Numbered from the stretch's first letter, positions 30,400-41,925 are shown. The stretch is 64,000 nt of DNA from Cupriavidus metallidurans CH34 (GCF_000196015.1 NC_007973.1:2666001-2730000); one strand, 5' to 3'. Made by a program: numbers and translations. The notes: generated by a model not told the origin, from the letters alone.

Positions 30400-30681
30400 T
30401 CAGACCGAACGCAGCAGGCTTATAAGCCGTTGCATCGGGGGCGTGTCGAGCTCACCGTCCAGCTCCTTGCGGGCAAGCAGCAGGTCCATCAACTCGTTGT
30501 CGCTGAGCTCGAACAGATCGCTCAGCGATGCCACGTCCTCGTCGGACAGGCTCTCCTCGTAACGGTTGAAAAAACGTTCGACGATGATGTCGTTCTCCAG
30601 AAGGCCGCGGCGGGCGCGCCAGCGTAGACGGGCACGTTTGTGCGGATCGGCCTGATGGGAGAAAGTGGTGGAAAGACTCAT
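30400..30681 (-). CDS. sdhE: Succinate dehydrogenase flavinylation factor
   Basis: A 93-residue SdhE/YgfY family protein. The signature RARRGLLENDIIVERFF carries the RGxxE core needed for covalent FAD attachment to SdhA, and the helical C-terminal half is DLFELSDNELMDLLLARKE. The start MSLSTTFSHQ (30681) is preferred over an upstream in-frame ATG at 30726 because the protein length then equals the family. Located between sdhB and gltA, as expected for its role. Confidence 0.93.
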   Translation of the reverse strand: MSLSTTFSHQADPHKRARLRWRARRGLLENDIIVERFFNRYEESLSDEDVASLSDLFELSDNELMDLLLARKELDGELDTPPMQRLISLLRSV

Positions 30682-30815
30682 GGTCAGCCTTCTTGCGACC
30701 GGCGCGCCACCCGATTGATACCGCATCGGGCTGACGCGCCGCTTACTTCAACTACAGACTGTCTGTGTTCGTACGGATTCCGCCCGGTACGCACAAGGCA
30801 GTTTATACCGGCAGA

Positions 30816-31517
30816 TTAAACAGCGCGGCGAACCATCAATTCCTTGATCTTGCCAATCGCCTTCGTCGGGTTGAGGCCCTTCGGGCACACATCGACGCAG
30901 TTCATGATGCTATGGCAACGGAACAGACGGTACGGGTCGTTCAGGTTGTCCAGACGCTCGCTGGTGGCCTGGTCACGGCTGTCCGCGATAAAGCGGTAGG
31001 CCTGCAGCAGACCGGCCGGGCCAACGAACTTGTCCGGGTTCCACCAGAACGACGGGCACGACGTCGAGCAGCTTGCGCACAAGATGCACTCGTACAGGCC
31101 GTCCAGCTCGTCACGTTCCTGCGGCGATTGCAGACGCTCCTTCTCGGGCGGCGGCTCGTCGTTGATCAGGAACGGCTTGATCGAGTTGTACTGCTTGAAG
31201 AAGTTCGTCATGTCGACGATCAGGTCGCGCACCACGGGCAGGCCGGGCAGCGGACGCAGCACGATGCGGTCCGGCAGTTCGCGCATGTTCGTCAGGCAGG
31301 CCAGGCCGTTCTTGCCGTTGATGTTCATCGCGTCCGAGCCGCACACGCCTTCACGGCACGAGCGACGGAACGAGATCGTCTCATCGAGCTTCTTCAGCTT
31401 GACCAGCGCATCCAGCAGCATGCGCTCGTGACCGTCGAGTTCCACCTCGTAGGTCTGCATGCGGGGCGCGGCGTCCTTGTCCGGATCGTAGCGGTAGACT
31501 TCGAAAATACGCTTCAT
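30816..31517 (-). CDS. sdhB: Succinate dehydrogenase iron-sulfur subunit
   Basis: A 233-residue subunit. The [2Fe-2S] ligands are C54, C59, D62 and C74 (SCREGVCGSD, with Asp in place of the third Cys as in E. coli). The [4Fe-4S] and [3Fe-4S] motifs follow as CILCASCSTSCPS and CHSIMNCVDVCPKGLNP. Electrons pass from the FAD of SdhA through these clusters to quinone. It lies 34 bases after sdhA and 134 bases before sdhE. Confidence 0.97.
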   Translation of the reverse strand: MKRIFEVYRYDPDKDAAPRMQTYEVELDGHERMLLDALVKLKKLDETISFRRSCREGVCGSDAMNINGKNGLACLTNMRELPDRIVLRPLPGLPVVRDLIVDMTNFFKQYNSIKPFLINDEPPPEKERLQSPQERDELDGLYECILCASCSTSCPSFWWNPDKFVGPAGLLQAYRFIADSRDQATSERLDNLNDPYRLFRCHSIMNCVDVCPKGLNPTKAIGKIKELMVRRAV

Positions 31518-31551
31518 TTCTGTGGGTCCTGTTTTCTCTACGACGCGGGTA

Positions 31552-33330
31552 TCAGAACGTACGGGCCTTCGGCGGAACTGATTCCACCGTCAGCGGTTGC
31601 ATCTTCACCGGCTTGTAGTCGAGGCGGTTGCCTTCGCTGTAGAACAGCGTGTGCTTGAGCCAGTTCTCGTCGTCGCGATTCGGGAAGTCGCTATGGGCGT
31701 GGGCGCCACGCGATTCCTTGCGGGCTGCGGCCGAGATCATCGTTGCCTTGGCCACTTCCACCAGGTTCGACACTTCCAGGGCTTCCACCAGCGCGGTGTT
31801 AAAGACCTTCGACTTGTCCTTCAGGTGGATGTTGTTGGCGCGCTCGGCCACTTCCAGGATGCGCTCGACGCCTTCGTCCATCAGCTTCTGCGTACGGAAC
31901 ACGCCGGCGTGCGATTGCATGTTGCGGCGGATATCGTTGGCCACGTCCTGGGTGTATTCACCCGAGGTCGTGCCCTGCAGCTTGGCCAGACGGGCCATGG
32001 CGCGGTCGGCGGCATCTGCCGGCAGCGGCTTGTGTTCCTTCTGCTTCATCGCGTTGGCGACGATGTGGTTACCGGCCGCACGGCCGAACACCACGAGGTC
32101 GAGCAGCGAGTTCGTGCCCAGACGGTTGGCGCCGTGCACCGACACGCACGAGCATTCGCCGATGGCGTAGAAGCCGTTGACCACTTCGTTCGGGTTGCCG
32201 TTCTTCGGCACCACGACCTGACCGTGGAAGTTCGTCGGAATGCCACCCATCTGGTAGTGGATGGTCGGCACCACGGGGATCGGTTCCTTGATCGCGTCGA
32301 CGTTGGCGAACTTCATGCCGATTTCGCGGATCGACGGCAGACGCTTCATGATCGTCTCGGCGCCGACGTGCGTCAGGTCGAGCAACACGTAGTCGCCATT
32401 CGGACCGCAGCCGCGGCCTTCCTTGATTTCCTGGTCCATCGAACGCGACACGAAGTCACGCGGAGCCAGATCCTTCAGCGTCGGGGCATAGCGCTCCATG
32501 AAGCGCTCGCCATCCTTGTTACGCAGGATACCGCCCTCGCCGCGCACGCCTTCCGTGATCAGCACGCCCGCGCCGGCCACGCCGGTCGGGTGGAACTGCC
32601 AGAACTCCATGTCTTCCAGCGGGACGCCGGCACGTGCCGCCATGCCCAGGCCATCACCGGTGTTGATGAAGGCATTGGTGGAAGCCGCGTAGATACGGCC
32701 GGCACCGCCGGTCGCGAACAGCGTGGTCTTGGCTTCGAGGATATAGACTTCGCCGGTTTCCATTTCCAGCGCGGTCACGCCCAGCACGTCGCCGTCCTCG
32801 TCGCGGATCAGATCCAGCGCCATCCATTCGACGAAGAAGTGGGTCTTGGCGCGAACGTTGCGCTGGTACAGCGTGTGCAGCAGCGCGTGACCGGTACGGT
32901 CAGCGGCCGCGCAAGCGCGTTGCACCGGCTTTTCGCCGTAGTTGGCGGTGTGGCCGCCGAACGGACGCTGGTAAATCGTGCCATCGGCGTTACGGTCGAA
33001 CGGCATGCCGAAGTGTTCGAGTTCGTACACGACCTTCGGTGCTTCACGACACATGAACTCGATGGCGTCCTGGTCGCCCAGCCAGTCCGAGCCCTTGATG
33101 GTGTCGTAGAAGTGATAGTGCCAGTTGTCTTCGCTCATGTTGCCAAGCGAAGCACCGATACCGCCCTGCGCCGCCACGGTGTGCGAGCGCGTCGGGAAAA
33201 CCTTCGACAGCACGGCCACGTTCAGGCCGGCTTCCGCGAGCTGGAGGGATGCGCGCATCCCGGCGCCGCCCGCCCCGACGATGACCACGTCAAATTTGCG
33301 ACGCGGCAATCCAGTCTTGACTGCGACCAT
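31552..33330 (-). CDS. sdhA: Succinate dehydrogenase flavoprotein subunit
   Basis: A 592-residue catalytic subunit that oxidises succinate to fumarate. The dinucleotide-binding GAGGAGMRASLQL (about 19-31) is followed by the covalent-FAD histidine H50 in PTRSHTVAAQGG. Substrate-site motifs HPTGVAGAGVLITEGVRGEGG and the arginine region NRLGTNSLLDLVVFGRAAG are present. Length is standard. It starts three bases after sdhD and precedes sdhB. Confidence 0.98.
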   Translation of the reverse strand: MVAVKTGLPRRKFDVVIVGAGGAGMRASLQLAEAGLNVAVLSKVFPTRSHTVAAQGGIGASLGNMSEDNWHYHFYDTIKGSDWLGDQDAIEFMCREAPKVVYELEHFGMPFDRNADGTIYQRPFGGHTANYGEKPVQRACAAADRTGHALLHTLYQRNVRAKTHFFVEWMALDLIRDEDGDVLGVTALEMETGEVYILEAKTTLFATGGAGRIYAASTNAFINTGDGLGMAARAGVPLEDMEFWQFHPTGVAGAGVLITEGVRGEGGILRNKDGERFMERYAPTLKDLAPRDFVSRSMDQEIKEGRGCGPNGDYVLLDLTHVGAETIMKRLPSIREIGMKFANVDAIKEPIPVVPTIHYQMGGIPTNFHGQVVVPKNGNPNEVVNGFYAIGECSCVSVHGANRLGTNSLLDLVVFGRAAGNHIVANAMKQKEHKPLPADAADRAMARLAKLQGTTSGEYTQDVANDIRRNMQSHAGVFRTQKLMDEGVERILEVAERANNIHLKDKSKVFNTALVEALEVSNLVEVAKATMISAAARKESRGAHAHSDFPNRDDENWLKHTLFYSEGNRLDYKPVKMQPLTVESVPPKARTF

Positions 33331-33333
33331 TTA

Positions 33334-33699
33334 TTACACCCTCCAGAGAATCTGAGCAGCGTAGCCCGCGCAACCGACGAGCCACAGAATCGTTAGAACT
33401 TGCAGCACGAGGCGCACGGCCATCGGCTTCACGTAGTCCATCCAGATATCGCGCACGCCGATCCACGCATGGAACAGCAGGGACAGGATGGTCAGGAACG
33501 TCAGGATCTTCATCCACTGATTGGCGAAGAGACCCGACCAGCCTTCGTACGAAGGGTTGCCGAAGGCGAGATACACGGCGGCGAGCACCACGGTGAACAC
33601 CACCATGATGACCGCGGTAACGCGTTGCGCGAGCCAGTCTTTCAGACCGTAGTGCGCACCGACAACCAGACGCTTGGGACCGATATTATTGTTTGCCAC
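33334..33699 (-). CDS. sdhD: Succinate dehydrogenase membrane anchor subunit
   Basis: A 121-residue protein with three membrane spans that contributes to the heme b and quinone site. The conserved HAWIGVRDIWMDYVKP segment provides the heme-ligand histidine and the quinone-site residues. The N-terminal RLVVGAHYGLKDWLAQRVTA is typical of the beta/gamma-proteobacterial SdhD. It lies between sdhC (11 bases) and sdhA (three bases). Confidence 0.94.
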   Translation of the reverse strand: MANNNIGPKRLVVGAHYGLKDWLAQRVTAVIMVVFTVVLAAVYLAFGNPSYEGWSGLFANQWMKILTFLTILSLLFHAWIGVRDIWMDYVKPMAVRLVLQVLTILWLVGCAGYAAQILWRV

Positions 33700-33710
33700 C
33701 TTGATTCTCC

Positions 33711-34121
33711 TCAGAACAGACCGAACAGCTTCAGACCGAAGATCAGGGTGAGCAGCAGGCTGACCACCAGCACCGTGACAGCCGACTTGGCCGAGGCAGG
33801 CTTGGTTACGCCAACGTGCACATCGAGCAGCAGGAATCGGATGCCGGCACAGAAGTGATGCAGGTAACCCCAGATCAGGGCCAGGATCACAACTTTGATA
33901 AAGCCGTTGGACAGCAGGGCCGAGAACTTGGCGAAGCTCAGTTCGGAGGTGACGCTCTGCTCAAACAGGTACAGAACGAAAGGAAGGAGGAGGAACATCA
34001 TTGCGCCGCTTACGCGATGCAGGATGGATACCTTGCCGGCCCAGGGCAACCGGTAGCGCGAGATTTGCGCGATACCGATGTTCCGGAACTCCGGCCTGGC
34101 TTGTTTGACGGCTTCAGCCAT
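33711..34121 (-). CDS. sdhC: Succinate dehydrogenase cytochrome b556 subunit
   Basis: A 136-residue three-span membrane subunit. The conserved SILHRVSGAMMF motif (about residues 34-45) contains the quinone-site Ser and Arg, and HFCAGIRFLLLDVHVG carries the heme histidine. The start MAEAVKQARPEFRNIGI at 34121 is chosen by homology; the in-frame extension to 34274 is not family-like. First gene of sdhCDAB-sdhE-gltA. Confidence 0.94.
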   Translation of the reverse strand: MAEAVKQARPEFRNIGIAQISRYRLPWAGKVSILHRVSGAMMFLLLPFVLYLFEQSVTSELSFAKFSALLSNGFIKVVILALIWGYLHHFCAGIRFLLLDVHVGVTKPASAKSAVTVLVVSLLLTLIFGLKLFGLF

Positions 34122-34494
34122 GCGAGACCCCATTTGCGGTGAAAAGAAAACAGCAAAAGTACGACACTGCCATTGCTCCCGATTGCATTGGCGCGCCACA
34201 GCGGGTACCGTGGCTGCACCGGATTGCATCAAGCGTGTGGGTGACACTGGATGCAAATGAATGCAGTGGAGCAAATCCAGATGATTTTAGCGCCTTTGTT
34301 GCGCGGCGCACCAATAATTTTCGCCTATCGCGCACCAACACGGCGTGCCCGACAATCGCACGCGACAGTGTTTGTACCGTTTCAGGCGGGAAAAATCTGG
34401 CCATTCCATTCACGCTCAACAATGGTTGAAGCAGGTCCCATACACGCGCCACAATAATCGACGCCCTGGACCGCTCCCCCATCGCCATCGCGCA
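34122..34494 (-). promoter_or_regulatory. Upstream region of the sdh operon
   Basis: 373 bases between the gntR stop and the sdhC start, without a gene. It should hold the sdh promoter. The octamer GATTGCAT occurs twice (near 34180 and 34222), with the related GGATGCAAATGAATGCA near 34246-34262. These may be binding sites for an activator or repressor of the TCA operon. Confidence 0.4.
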
Positions 34495-35349
34495 TTAACT
34501 CAAGTCGTTTTGGTAATAGTGCCGCGTCGTGACATACAGACCGCGGCGGACTTCCACCGGGCGGTCACCATATGTGAATGAGACACGCTCCACCGATAGC
34601 AGCGGTGAGCCCGGTGCCACCGACAGCAATTCCGCCGCCGTATCATCGGCAACCACCGCACGGATCTTCTCCGTGGCGCGGATCATCCGCGTACCGAACT
34701 CGCCCTCGAAGAGCGCGTACATCGGGCCCTTCCACTCGTTGAGCTTTTCGGCCGTCAGGCCCTTGAAGTTGGCGCCCAGTAGCCAGATCTCGTCCAGCAC
34801 CGTGGCTTCATTCGAGAAAGTCAGCACGCGGCGGATCTGCACCACGCTATCGCCAGTGCGAATATCGAGCAGGCGGGCGATCTCGGCAGGCGCGCGCAAC
34901 CGCTTGCATTCGAGCACGCGGCTGGAGCCGTAATGGGGCTCACCCTCGTCGGGTACCAGGCGGAGGAAGCGGAATTTAACCACGTCCTCATAATGGGTAG
35001 TCACGAACGTGCCCTTGCCCTGACGACGCGCCACCAGATTCTCGGCGGCCAGTTCGTCGATGGCCTTGCGCACGGTGCCTTGGCTCACCTTGTAGCGGGC
35101 AGCCAGATCCATCTCGCTCGGAATCATTTCGCCCGGCTTCCACTCGCCCGTCTGCAGGCTTTGCATGATCAGGGCCTTGATCTGCTGGTAAAGTGGGCTG
35201 AAAGTCGGCGACGGCGCGGCCGTCGCGGGGGCGACTGCAGCGCCCGGCGCGTTCGTGGACGGCTGCGTCCCGGCGCCGCTTTGGGGGGCGCCCGATTCCG
35301 GCGCGCCATTGGCGGCGGCTGCGGGCAGGGACGTAGGCAGGGATGACAT
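34495..35349 (-). CDS. GntR/HutC-family transcriptional regulator beside sdh and mdh
   Basis: A 284-residue repressor-type protein. The first ~50 residues are Ala/Pro/Ser-rich and low in complexity, followed by a GntR winged helix (52-117, with IPSEMDLAARYKVSQGTVRKAI as the recognition helix region). A UTRA effector domain (about 130-278) closes the protein. UTRA regulators sense small metabolites or sugars. The gene lies downstream of the sdh region and is divergent from mdh, and an 18-base perfect palindrome lies 57 bases upstream of its start. It is a good candidate for a local TCA-cycle regulator; its ligand is unknown. Confidence 0.88.
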   Translation of the reverse strand: MSSLPTSLPAAAANGAPESGAPQSGAGTQPSTNAPGAAVAPATAAPSPTFSPLYQQIKALIMQSLQTGEWKPGEMIPSEMDLAARYKVSQGTVRKAIDELAAENLVARRQGKGTFVTTHYEDVVKFRFLRLVPDEGEPHYGSSRVLECKRLRAPAEIARLLDIRTGDSVVQIRRVLTFSNEATVLDEIWLLGANFKGLTAEKLNEWKGPMYALFEGEFGTRMIRATEKIRAVVADDTAAELLSVAPGSPLLSVERVSFTYGDRPVEVRRGLYVTTRHYYQNDLS

Positions 35350-35398
35350 AGCCCGGATTCAACCACAAAAGCGAGAATCACGTCCAGCACGCTATGAA

Positions 35399-35423
35399 AT
35401 GTCTTATGTCTTATATAAGACAT
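35399..35423. promoter_or_regulatory. Candidate operator for the GntR regulator
   Basis: Perfect palindrome ATGTCTTATATAAGACAT (35406-35423), with an extra half-site ATGTCTTA directly before it (35399-35406). It has the GT...AC outline of HutC-type operators. It lies between gntR and mdh, immediately before a plus-strand -35 box. Confidence 0.75.
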
Positions 35424-35428
35424 ATGAA

Positions 35429-35457
35429 TTGACATCAATCAGGGCTCACCCTACACT
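35429..35457 (+). promoter_or_regulatory. mdh: Candidate mdh promoter
   Basis: TTGACA (35429-35434), exactly 17 bases, then TACACT (35452-35457). The operator palindrome ends six bases before the -35 box, where a bound regulator could block or assist RNA polymerase. Confidence 0.65.
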
Positions 35458-35464
35458 CGCGCAG

Positions 35465-35740
35465 GTCCGTGCCGTTGCTCCCGAATACCCCTTTGCGGGA
35501 TGCGACGCACCACTCAGCAGTAGTAGACTTACGCCTTGTCGCCCACGACGCCTGCACCTGGCCGGAAGCGCACTCTCGTTGCCCGGTCACGCGCGAATGC
35601 CCGCGGGTTCCGCGGCGGACGCCCGCCTGCCTTCGTGGCGACACGCGACCAGCACCCGGTGACGCGCCGGGCCGCTCCATACCCTGGAGACCCAAGCGCC
35701 ACCGACCGGTTACCCCCTCTTTTCGTTTGGAGACTTACTC
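35465..35740 (+). other. Long mdh leader
   Basis: If the promoter at 35429 is used, mdh has a ~275-base untranslated leader. I see no convincing ORF or named riboswitch in it. GGAG at 35729-35732 is the mdh Shine-Dalgarno. Confidence 0.35.
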
Positions 35741-36724
35741 ATGGCTAAAGCCCCAATGCGCGTCGCAGTCACCGGCGCCGCTGGCCAGATCGGCTATTCC
35801 CTGCTGTTCCGCATCGCCAACGGCGACATGCTCGGCAAAGACCAGCCGGTCATCCTCCAACTGCTCGATCTCCCGCAAGCCCAGGCCGCCGTCAAGGGCG
35901 TGGTGATGGAACTGGAAGACTGCGCGTTCCCGCTGCTGGCCGGCGTGGTCATTACCGACGACCCCAAGGTCGCCTTCAAGGATGCCGACGTTGCCCTGCT
36001 GGTGGGCGCGCGTCCGCGTAGCAAGGGTATGGAACGCAAGGACCTGCTCGAAGCCAACGCCCAGATCTTCACGGTGCAAGGCAAGGCCCTGGACGAAGTG
36101 GCCAGCCGCGACGTCAAGGTGCTGGTGGTCGGCAACCCGGCCAACACCAACGCCTACATCGCCATGAAGTCGGCGCCGAACCTGAAGCGCGAGAACTTCA
36201 CTGCCATGCTGCGCCTGGACCACAACCGTGCCCTGTCGCAAATCGCCGCCAAGACCGGCAAGCCGGTGTCGTCGATCGAGAAGATGTTCGTCTGGGGCAA
36301 CCACAGCCCGACGATGTACGCCGACTACCGCTACGCCACCGTCGACGGCAAGAGCGTCAAGGACATGATCAACGATCCGGTGTGGAACAACGACGTGTTC
36401 CTGCCGACCGTTGGCAAGCGCGGCGCTGCCATCATCGAAGCCCGTGGCCTGTCGTCGGCCGCTTCGGCTGCCAACGCCGCCATCGACCACGTGCACGACT
36501 GGGTGCTGGGCTCGAACGGCAAGGTCGTTACGATGGGCATCCCGTCGAACGGTGAATACGGTATTCCGAACGATGTGATGTTCGGCTACCCGGTCACCAC
36601 GGCCAACGGCAAGTACGAAATCGTCAAGGGTCTGGAAATTGACGCGTACAGCCAGGAGAAGATCAACATCACGCTCAAGGAACTGGAAGAAGAGCGTGCC
36701 GGCGTGCAACACCTGCTGGGCTGA
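35741..36724 (+). CDS. mdh: Malate dehydrogenase
   Basis: A 327-residue NAD-dependent enzyme that interconverts malate and oxaloacetate. The nucleotide motif [16 protein letters not shown] (11-26) marks the cytosolic-type/actinobacterial-like MDH class common in beta-proteobacteria. Substrate arginines lie in RPRSKGMER (91-99), and the catalytic pair is D160 (RLDHNRA) with H188 (WGNHSPT). It lies on the plus strand, away from the minus-strand sdh-gltA operon, and ends at its own terminator. Confidence 0.97.
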   Translation: MAKAPMRVAVTGAAGQIGYSLLFRIANGDMLGKDQPVILQLLDLPQAQAAVKGVVMELEDCAFPLLAGVVITDDPKVAFKDADVALLVGARPRSKGMERKDLLEANAQIFTVQGKALDEVASRDVKVLVVGNPANTNAYIAMKSAPNLKRENFTAMLRLDHNRALSQIAAKTGKPVSSIEKMFVWGNHSPTMYADYRYATVDGKSVKDMINDPVWNNDVFLPTVGKRGAAIIEARGLSSAASAANAAIDHVHDWVLGSNGKVVTMGIPSNGEYGIPNDVMFGYPVTTANGKYEIVKGLEIDAYSQEKINITLKELEEERAGVQHLLG

Positions 36725-36750
36725 TCCTCCGCGAGCCAACCCGCTCATGA

Positions 36751-36804
36751 AAGACCGGGGTTCCGCATCGATTCTCGAAAATCGGCGCGGACCCCGGTTT
36801 TTCT
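36751..36804 (+). terminator. Intrinsic terminator of mdh
   Basis: GACCGGGG-TTCCGC pairs with GCGGACCCCGG around a ~20-base interior containing a small ATCGATTCTCGAAAATCG hairpin, then TTTTTCTTTT. Starts 27 bases after the stop codon. Confidence 0.85.
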
Positions 36805-36858
36805 TTTGGGCGCGTAAATCCCACTTTTGAATAACCCTACATTTTCTCCGTATTTAAC

Positions 36859-37839
36859 GTGCATCCATCCGAGGTCTTGTTCCAGGGCGAAGCCATTCCG
36901 GTGCAACTGCCGGTATGTGACCACTATGCCGGTAGCGAAAAGCTCATGCGCAAATCGCTTGCCCTGCAGCAAGCGCTCGGGCCAGTGTTCGATATCACGT
37001 TCGACTGCGAGGACGGCGCGGCGGTCGGGCTCGAACGCGAGCACGCCACGCTGTGCGCGCAACTGATCAACAGCGCCGAAAATGCGCACAACCGTGTGGG
37101 CGTGCGCATCCACGATCCGGCGCACCCGTGCTGGCGCGAAGACGTCGACATCCTGGTGAGGACCGCCGGCGCCCGACTGGCCTATGTCGTGGTCCCGAAA
37201 GTAACCGACGTGGTGGAAGTGGCCCGTGTGACCGATCACGTGAACCAGGTAGCGCGCGCGTCCGGCATCGCCCGCCACATCCCAATACACGTGCTGATTG
37301 AGACACATTCGGCGCTCGAGCAAGTCTTCGACATCGCCTCGCTCGTGCAGGTGGAGTGCCTGAGCTTCGGGCTGATGGATTTTGTCTCGGCGCACCACGG
37401 CGCGATTCCGGGCGAGGCCATGCGCTCGCCCGAACAGTTCGAGCATCCGCTGATCCGCCGGGCCATGCTCGAGATTTCGGCAGCCTGCCACCGCCATGGC
37501 AAAGTACCGTCACACAATGTCAGCACCGATGTGCAGAACCCCCAACGCTCGGGCGACGACGCATACCGGGCGCGCGCCGAGTTCGGCTATCTGCGTAAAT
37601 GGAGCATCCATCCGGGCCAGATCGAGCCGATTGTGTCGGCCTTCCGCCCCGGGGACAGCGAAATCGGCGCAGCAAGCCAGATCCTGCTTGCGGCGCACGA
37701 GAACAACTGGGCGCCGATCCGCCACGACGGCCAGCTCCATGACCGCGCAAGCTATCGCTATTACTGGTCGCTGCTGCAGCGTGCCCATGCCACCGGCACG
37801 AAACTGCCCTCGCCGGTGACGGAGTTGTTCTTCGACTGA
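36859..37839 (+). CDS. CitE-like HpcH/HpaI-family CoA ester lyase
   Basis: A 326-residue protein of the CitE/malyl-CoA lyase group of TIM-barrel lyases. Metal and substrate residues can be placed in FDCEDGAAVG and in VLIETHSALEQVFDIASL. The sequence LMDFVSAHHGAIPGEAM and the late RKWSIHPGQIEPI, typical of the family, are also present. The start is GTG 36859; no good Shine-Dalgarno is seen and an ATG option would cut into the conserved LPVCDHYAGSEKLMRKS block. It follows mdh after a terminator, so it probably has its own weak promoter. Likely substrates are malyl-, citramalyl- or methylmalyl-CoA; the exact one is not shown. Confidence 0.85.
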   Translation: MHPSEVLFQGEAIPVQLPVCDHYAGSEKLMRKSLALQQALGPVFDITFDCEDGAAVGLEREHATLCAQLINSAENAHNRVGVRIHDPAHPCWREDVDILVRTAGARLAYVVVPKVTDVVEVARVTDHVNQVARASGIARHIPIHVLIETHSALEQVFDIASLVQVECLSFGLMDFVSAHHGAIPGEAMRSPEQFEHPLIRRAMLEISAACHRHGKVPSHNVSTDVQNPQRSGDDAYRARAEFGYLRKWSIHPGQIEPIVSAFRPGDSEIGAASQILLAAHENNWAPIRHDGQLHDRASYRYYWSLLQRAHATGTKLPSPVTELFFD

Positions 37840-38064
37840 CACCAGTCCGAAGCACGCGGACTGCTCATTTTTACCTTGAAGTGGCCGATGACAAACCGTC
37901 CGCGAACAATTGTGTAACCAATGACTGACGGGCTTCGCCCCGTGGGGCAAATCGTAGAGAATAGCGGCGGAAAGTTGTAGCCGGAGCGCCCCCCCGGTGC
38001 TCCCCAGCGGACCGTACGACAAATAGCCGCTTTTGATTATTCAGAAAACCGGAAGGAAGACACA

Positions 38065-38616
38065 ATGAAACACATCGTGCTGGCCGCCTGCCTTGGCGCC
38101 CTGACCCTGACATCCGCCGGCGCCGCGCTGGCCCAGGAACCGGCCAAGAAGCCGGCCGCTACCAAGAAGACGGCCTCGAAGAAGACCACCAAGAAGACCG
38201 AGGCAGCCGCCCCGGTTGAAGCTCCGGCCGGCGAAAAGTGGCAATGCGAACTGGGCCATGCGCTCTACATCACCGGCAACATGCAGCGTGACGAGGTGAT
38301 CGGCGTGAACTGGGAAGGCAAGGTCTATCGCCTGCCGCGCCAGAACACCGTGACCGGCGCCGACCGCTACTTCGACCAGCGCACCGGCATGGACCTGGTG
38401 GTGATCCCGAGCAAGGCCATGCTGTTCAACCGGAACCTCGGTCAGCGTCTGGCGGACGAATGCCAGACGGCAGACATGCAGGCCGGCGGCTCCGCGCCGA
38501 CCGTTGCCGGCGCACTGCGCGCCCCGGTGACCACGCCGCTGCTGGTGGCTCCGTCGCAACCGGCCCAGCCGGCAGATGCGCAACCCGCATCCGCACAATC
38601 CGCACCGAAGCAATAA
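38065..38616 (+). CDS. Secreted protein with an MliC-like core
   Basis: A 183-residue exported protein. The signal peptide (HIVLAACLGALTLTSAGAALA) is followed by a Lys/Ala-rich linker (KKPAATKKTASKKTTKKTE). A ~75-residue core runs from KWQCELGHALY to LADECQ, and a Pro/Ala/Gln tail follows. The core has the layout of C-type lysozyme inhibitors (a Cys near each end, EGKVYRLPRQ, ADRYFDQRTGMDLVV), suggesting periplasmic lysozyme-inhibitor-like folding. The resemblance is by eye only. It lies between the CoA lyase and acnA; an own Shine-Dalgarno (GGAAGGA) precedes the ATG. Confidence 0.7.
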   Translation: MKHIVLAACLGALTLTSAGAALAQEPAKKPAATKKTASKKTTKKTEAAAPVEAPAGEKWQCELGHALYITGNMQRDEVIGVNWEGKVYRLPRQNTVTGADRYFDQRTGMDLVVIPSKAMLFNRNLGQRLADECQTADMQAGGSAPTVAGALRAPVTTPLLVAPSQPAQPADAQPASAQSAPKQ

Positions 38617-38804
38617 TTCCGCAGTAAAGTCCTGTTTTACCTTTGCCTGACCCGCTCGGGGTCAGGCCGAGTCGTGGTAACGGTGCGCGTCCGGTCCCGC
38701 CGGCCGCGCCGCTTGCATGGCGGCGGAACCCAATCGCGCACCGGGGTCTTAAGAATAAGAATGTTCAAAAGCGTCCCGCGTCACCCTTCGATTGGAGTCA
38801 GGCA

Positions 38805-41510
<2,706 letters not shown>

Positions 41511-41526
41511 TTCGCCAGCTGCTGAC

Positions 41527-41578
41527 CGAAACCGCCGTCCCGGCTTGCAAAGCGGGGCGGCGGTTTTGTTTTGTTTTT
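41527..41578 (+). terminator. Intrinsic terminator of acnA
   Basis: AACCGCCGTCCCG and CGGGGCGGCGGTT form a long stem (one mismatch) around GCTTGCAAAG, followed by TTTTGTTTTGTTTTT. Confidence 0.9.
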
Positions 41579-41686
41579 GCGGGTAATCCCCACCCCGTCG
41601 CGTAAGTTTTGCGCAAGCCTGCACTGCCAGACTCGTCCCACACGGATTCAGCGTGACTTATACAAAGACAAAGACGGAGACATCAC

Positions 41687-41821
41687 ATGGTGAAGATTCT
41701 GATCGCTTTCGTAGTCGTGGCGGGCGCCTGCCTGTACTTGCTGACCAAGGGCGGCGGCGAGGTTTCGATGGCCGGCGAGTCGCACAGCACCGAATCGCAC
41801 GCACCGGCGGCCCAAAAGTAA
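41687..41821 (+). CDS. Small single-span membrane protein, 44 residues
   Basis: A 44-residue peptide with one N-terminal membrane span (VKILIAFVVVAGACLYLL) and a short polar tail (TKGGGEVSMAGESHSTESHA). GGAGA lies eight bases before the ATG. It stands in the gap between acnA and the DUF2863-type gene, on the plus strand. I recognise no family. The span plus good ribosome-binding site make it more than a chance frame. Confidence 0.6.
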   Translation: MVKILIAFVVVAGACLYLLTKGGGEVSMAGESHSTESHAPAAQK

Positions 41822-41925
41822 TCCAACAATGCAAACAACAGCCTGATTGAGGGTTCGCGAGGACTGCACCCGCCTGCGCAACGAGTAGAATACCGTTTTA
41901 CGAAAAACGGACGTTCTCTACATAT

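Noticed and set aside
36827..37066. 79-codon frame overlapping the start of the CitE-like gene
   Set aside because: Different frame from the conserved lyase sequence; short and without family resemblance.
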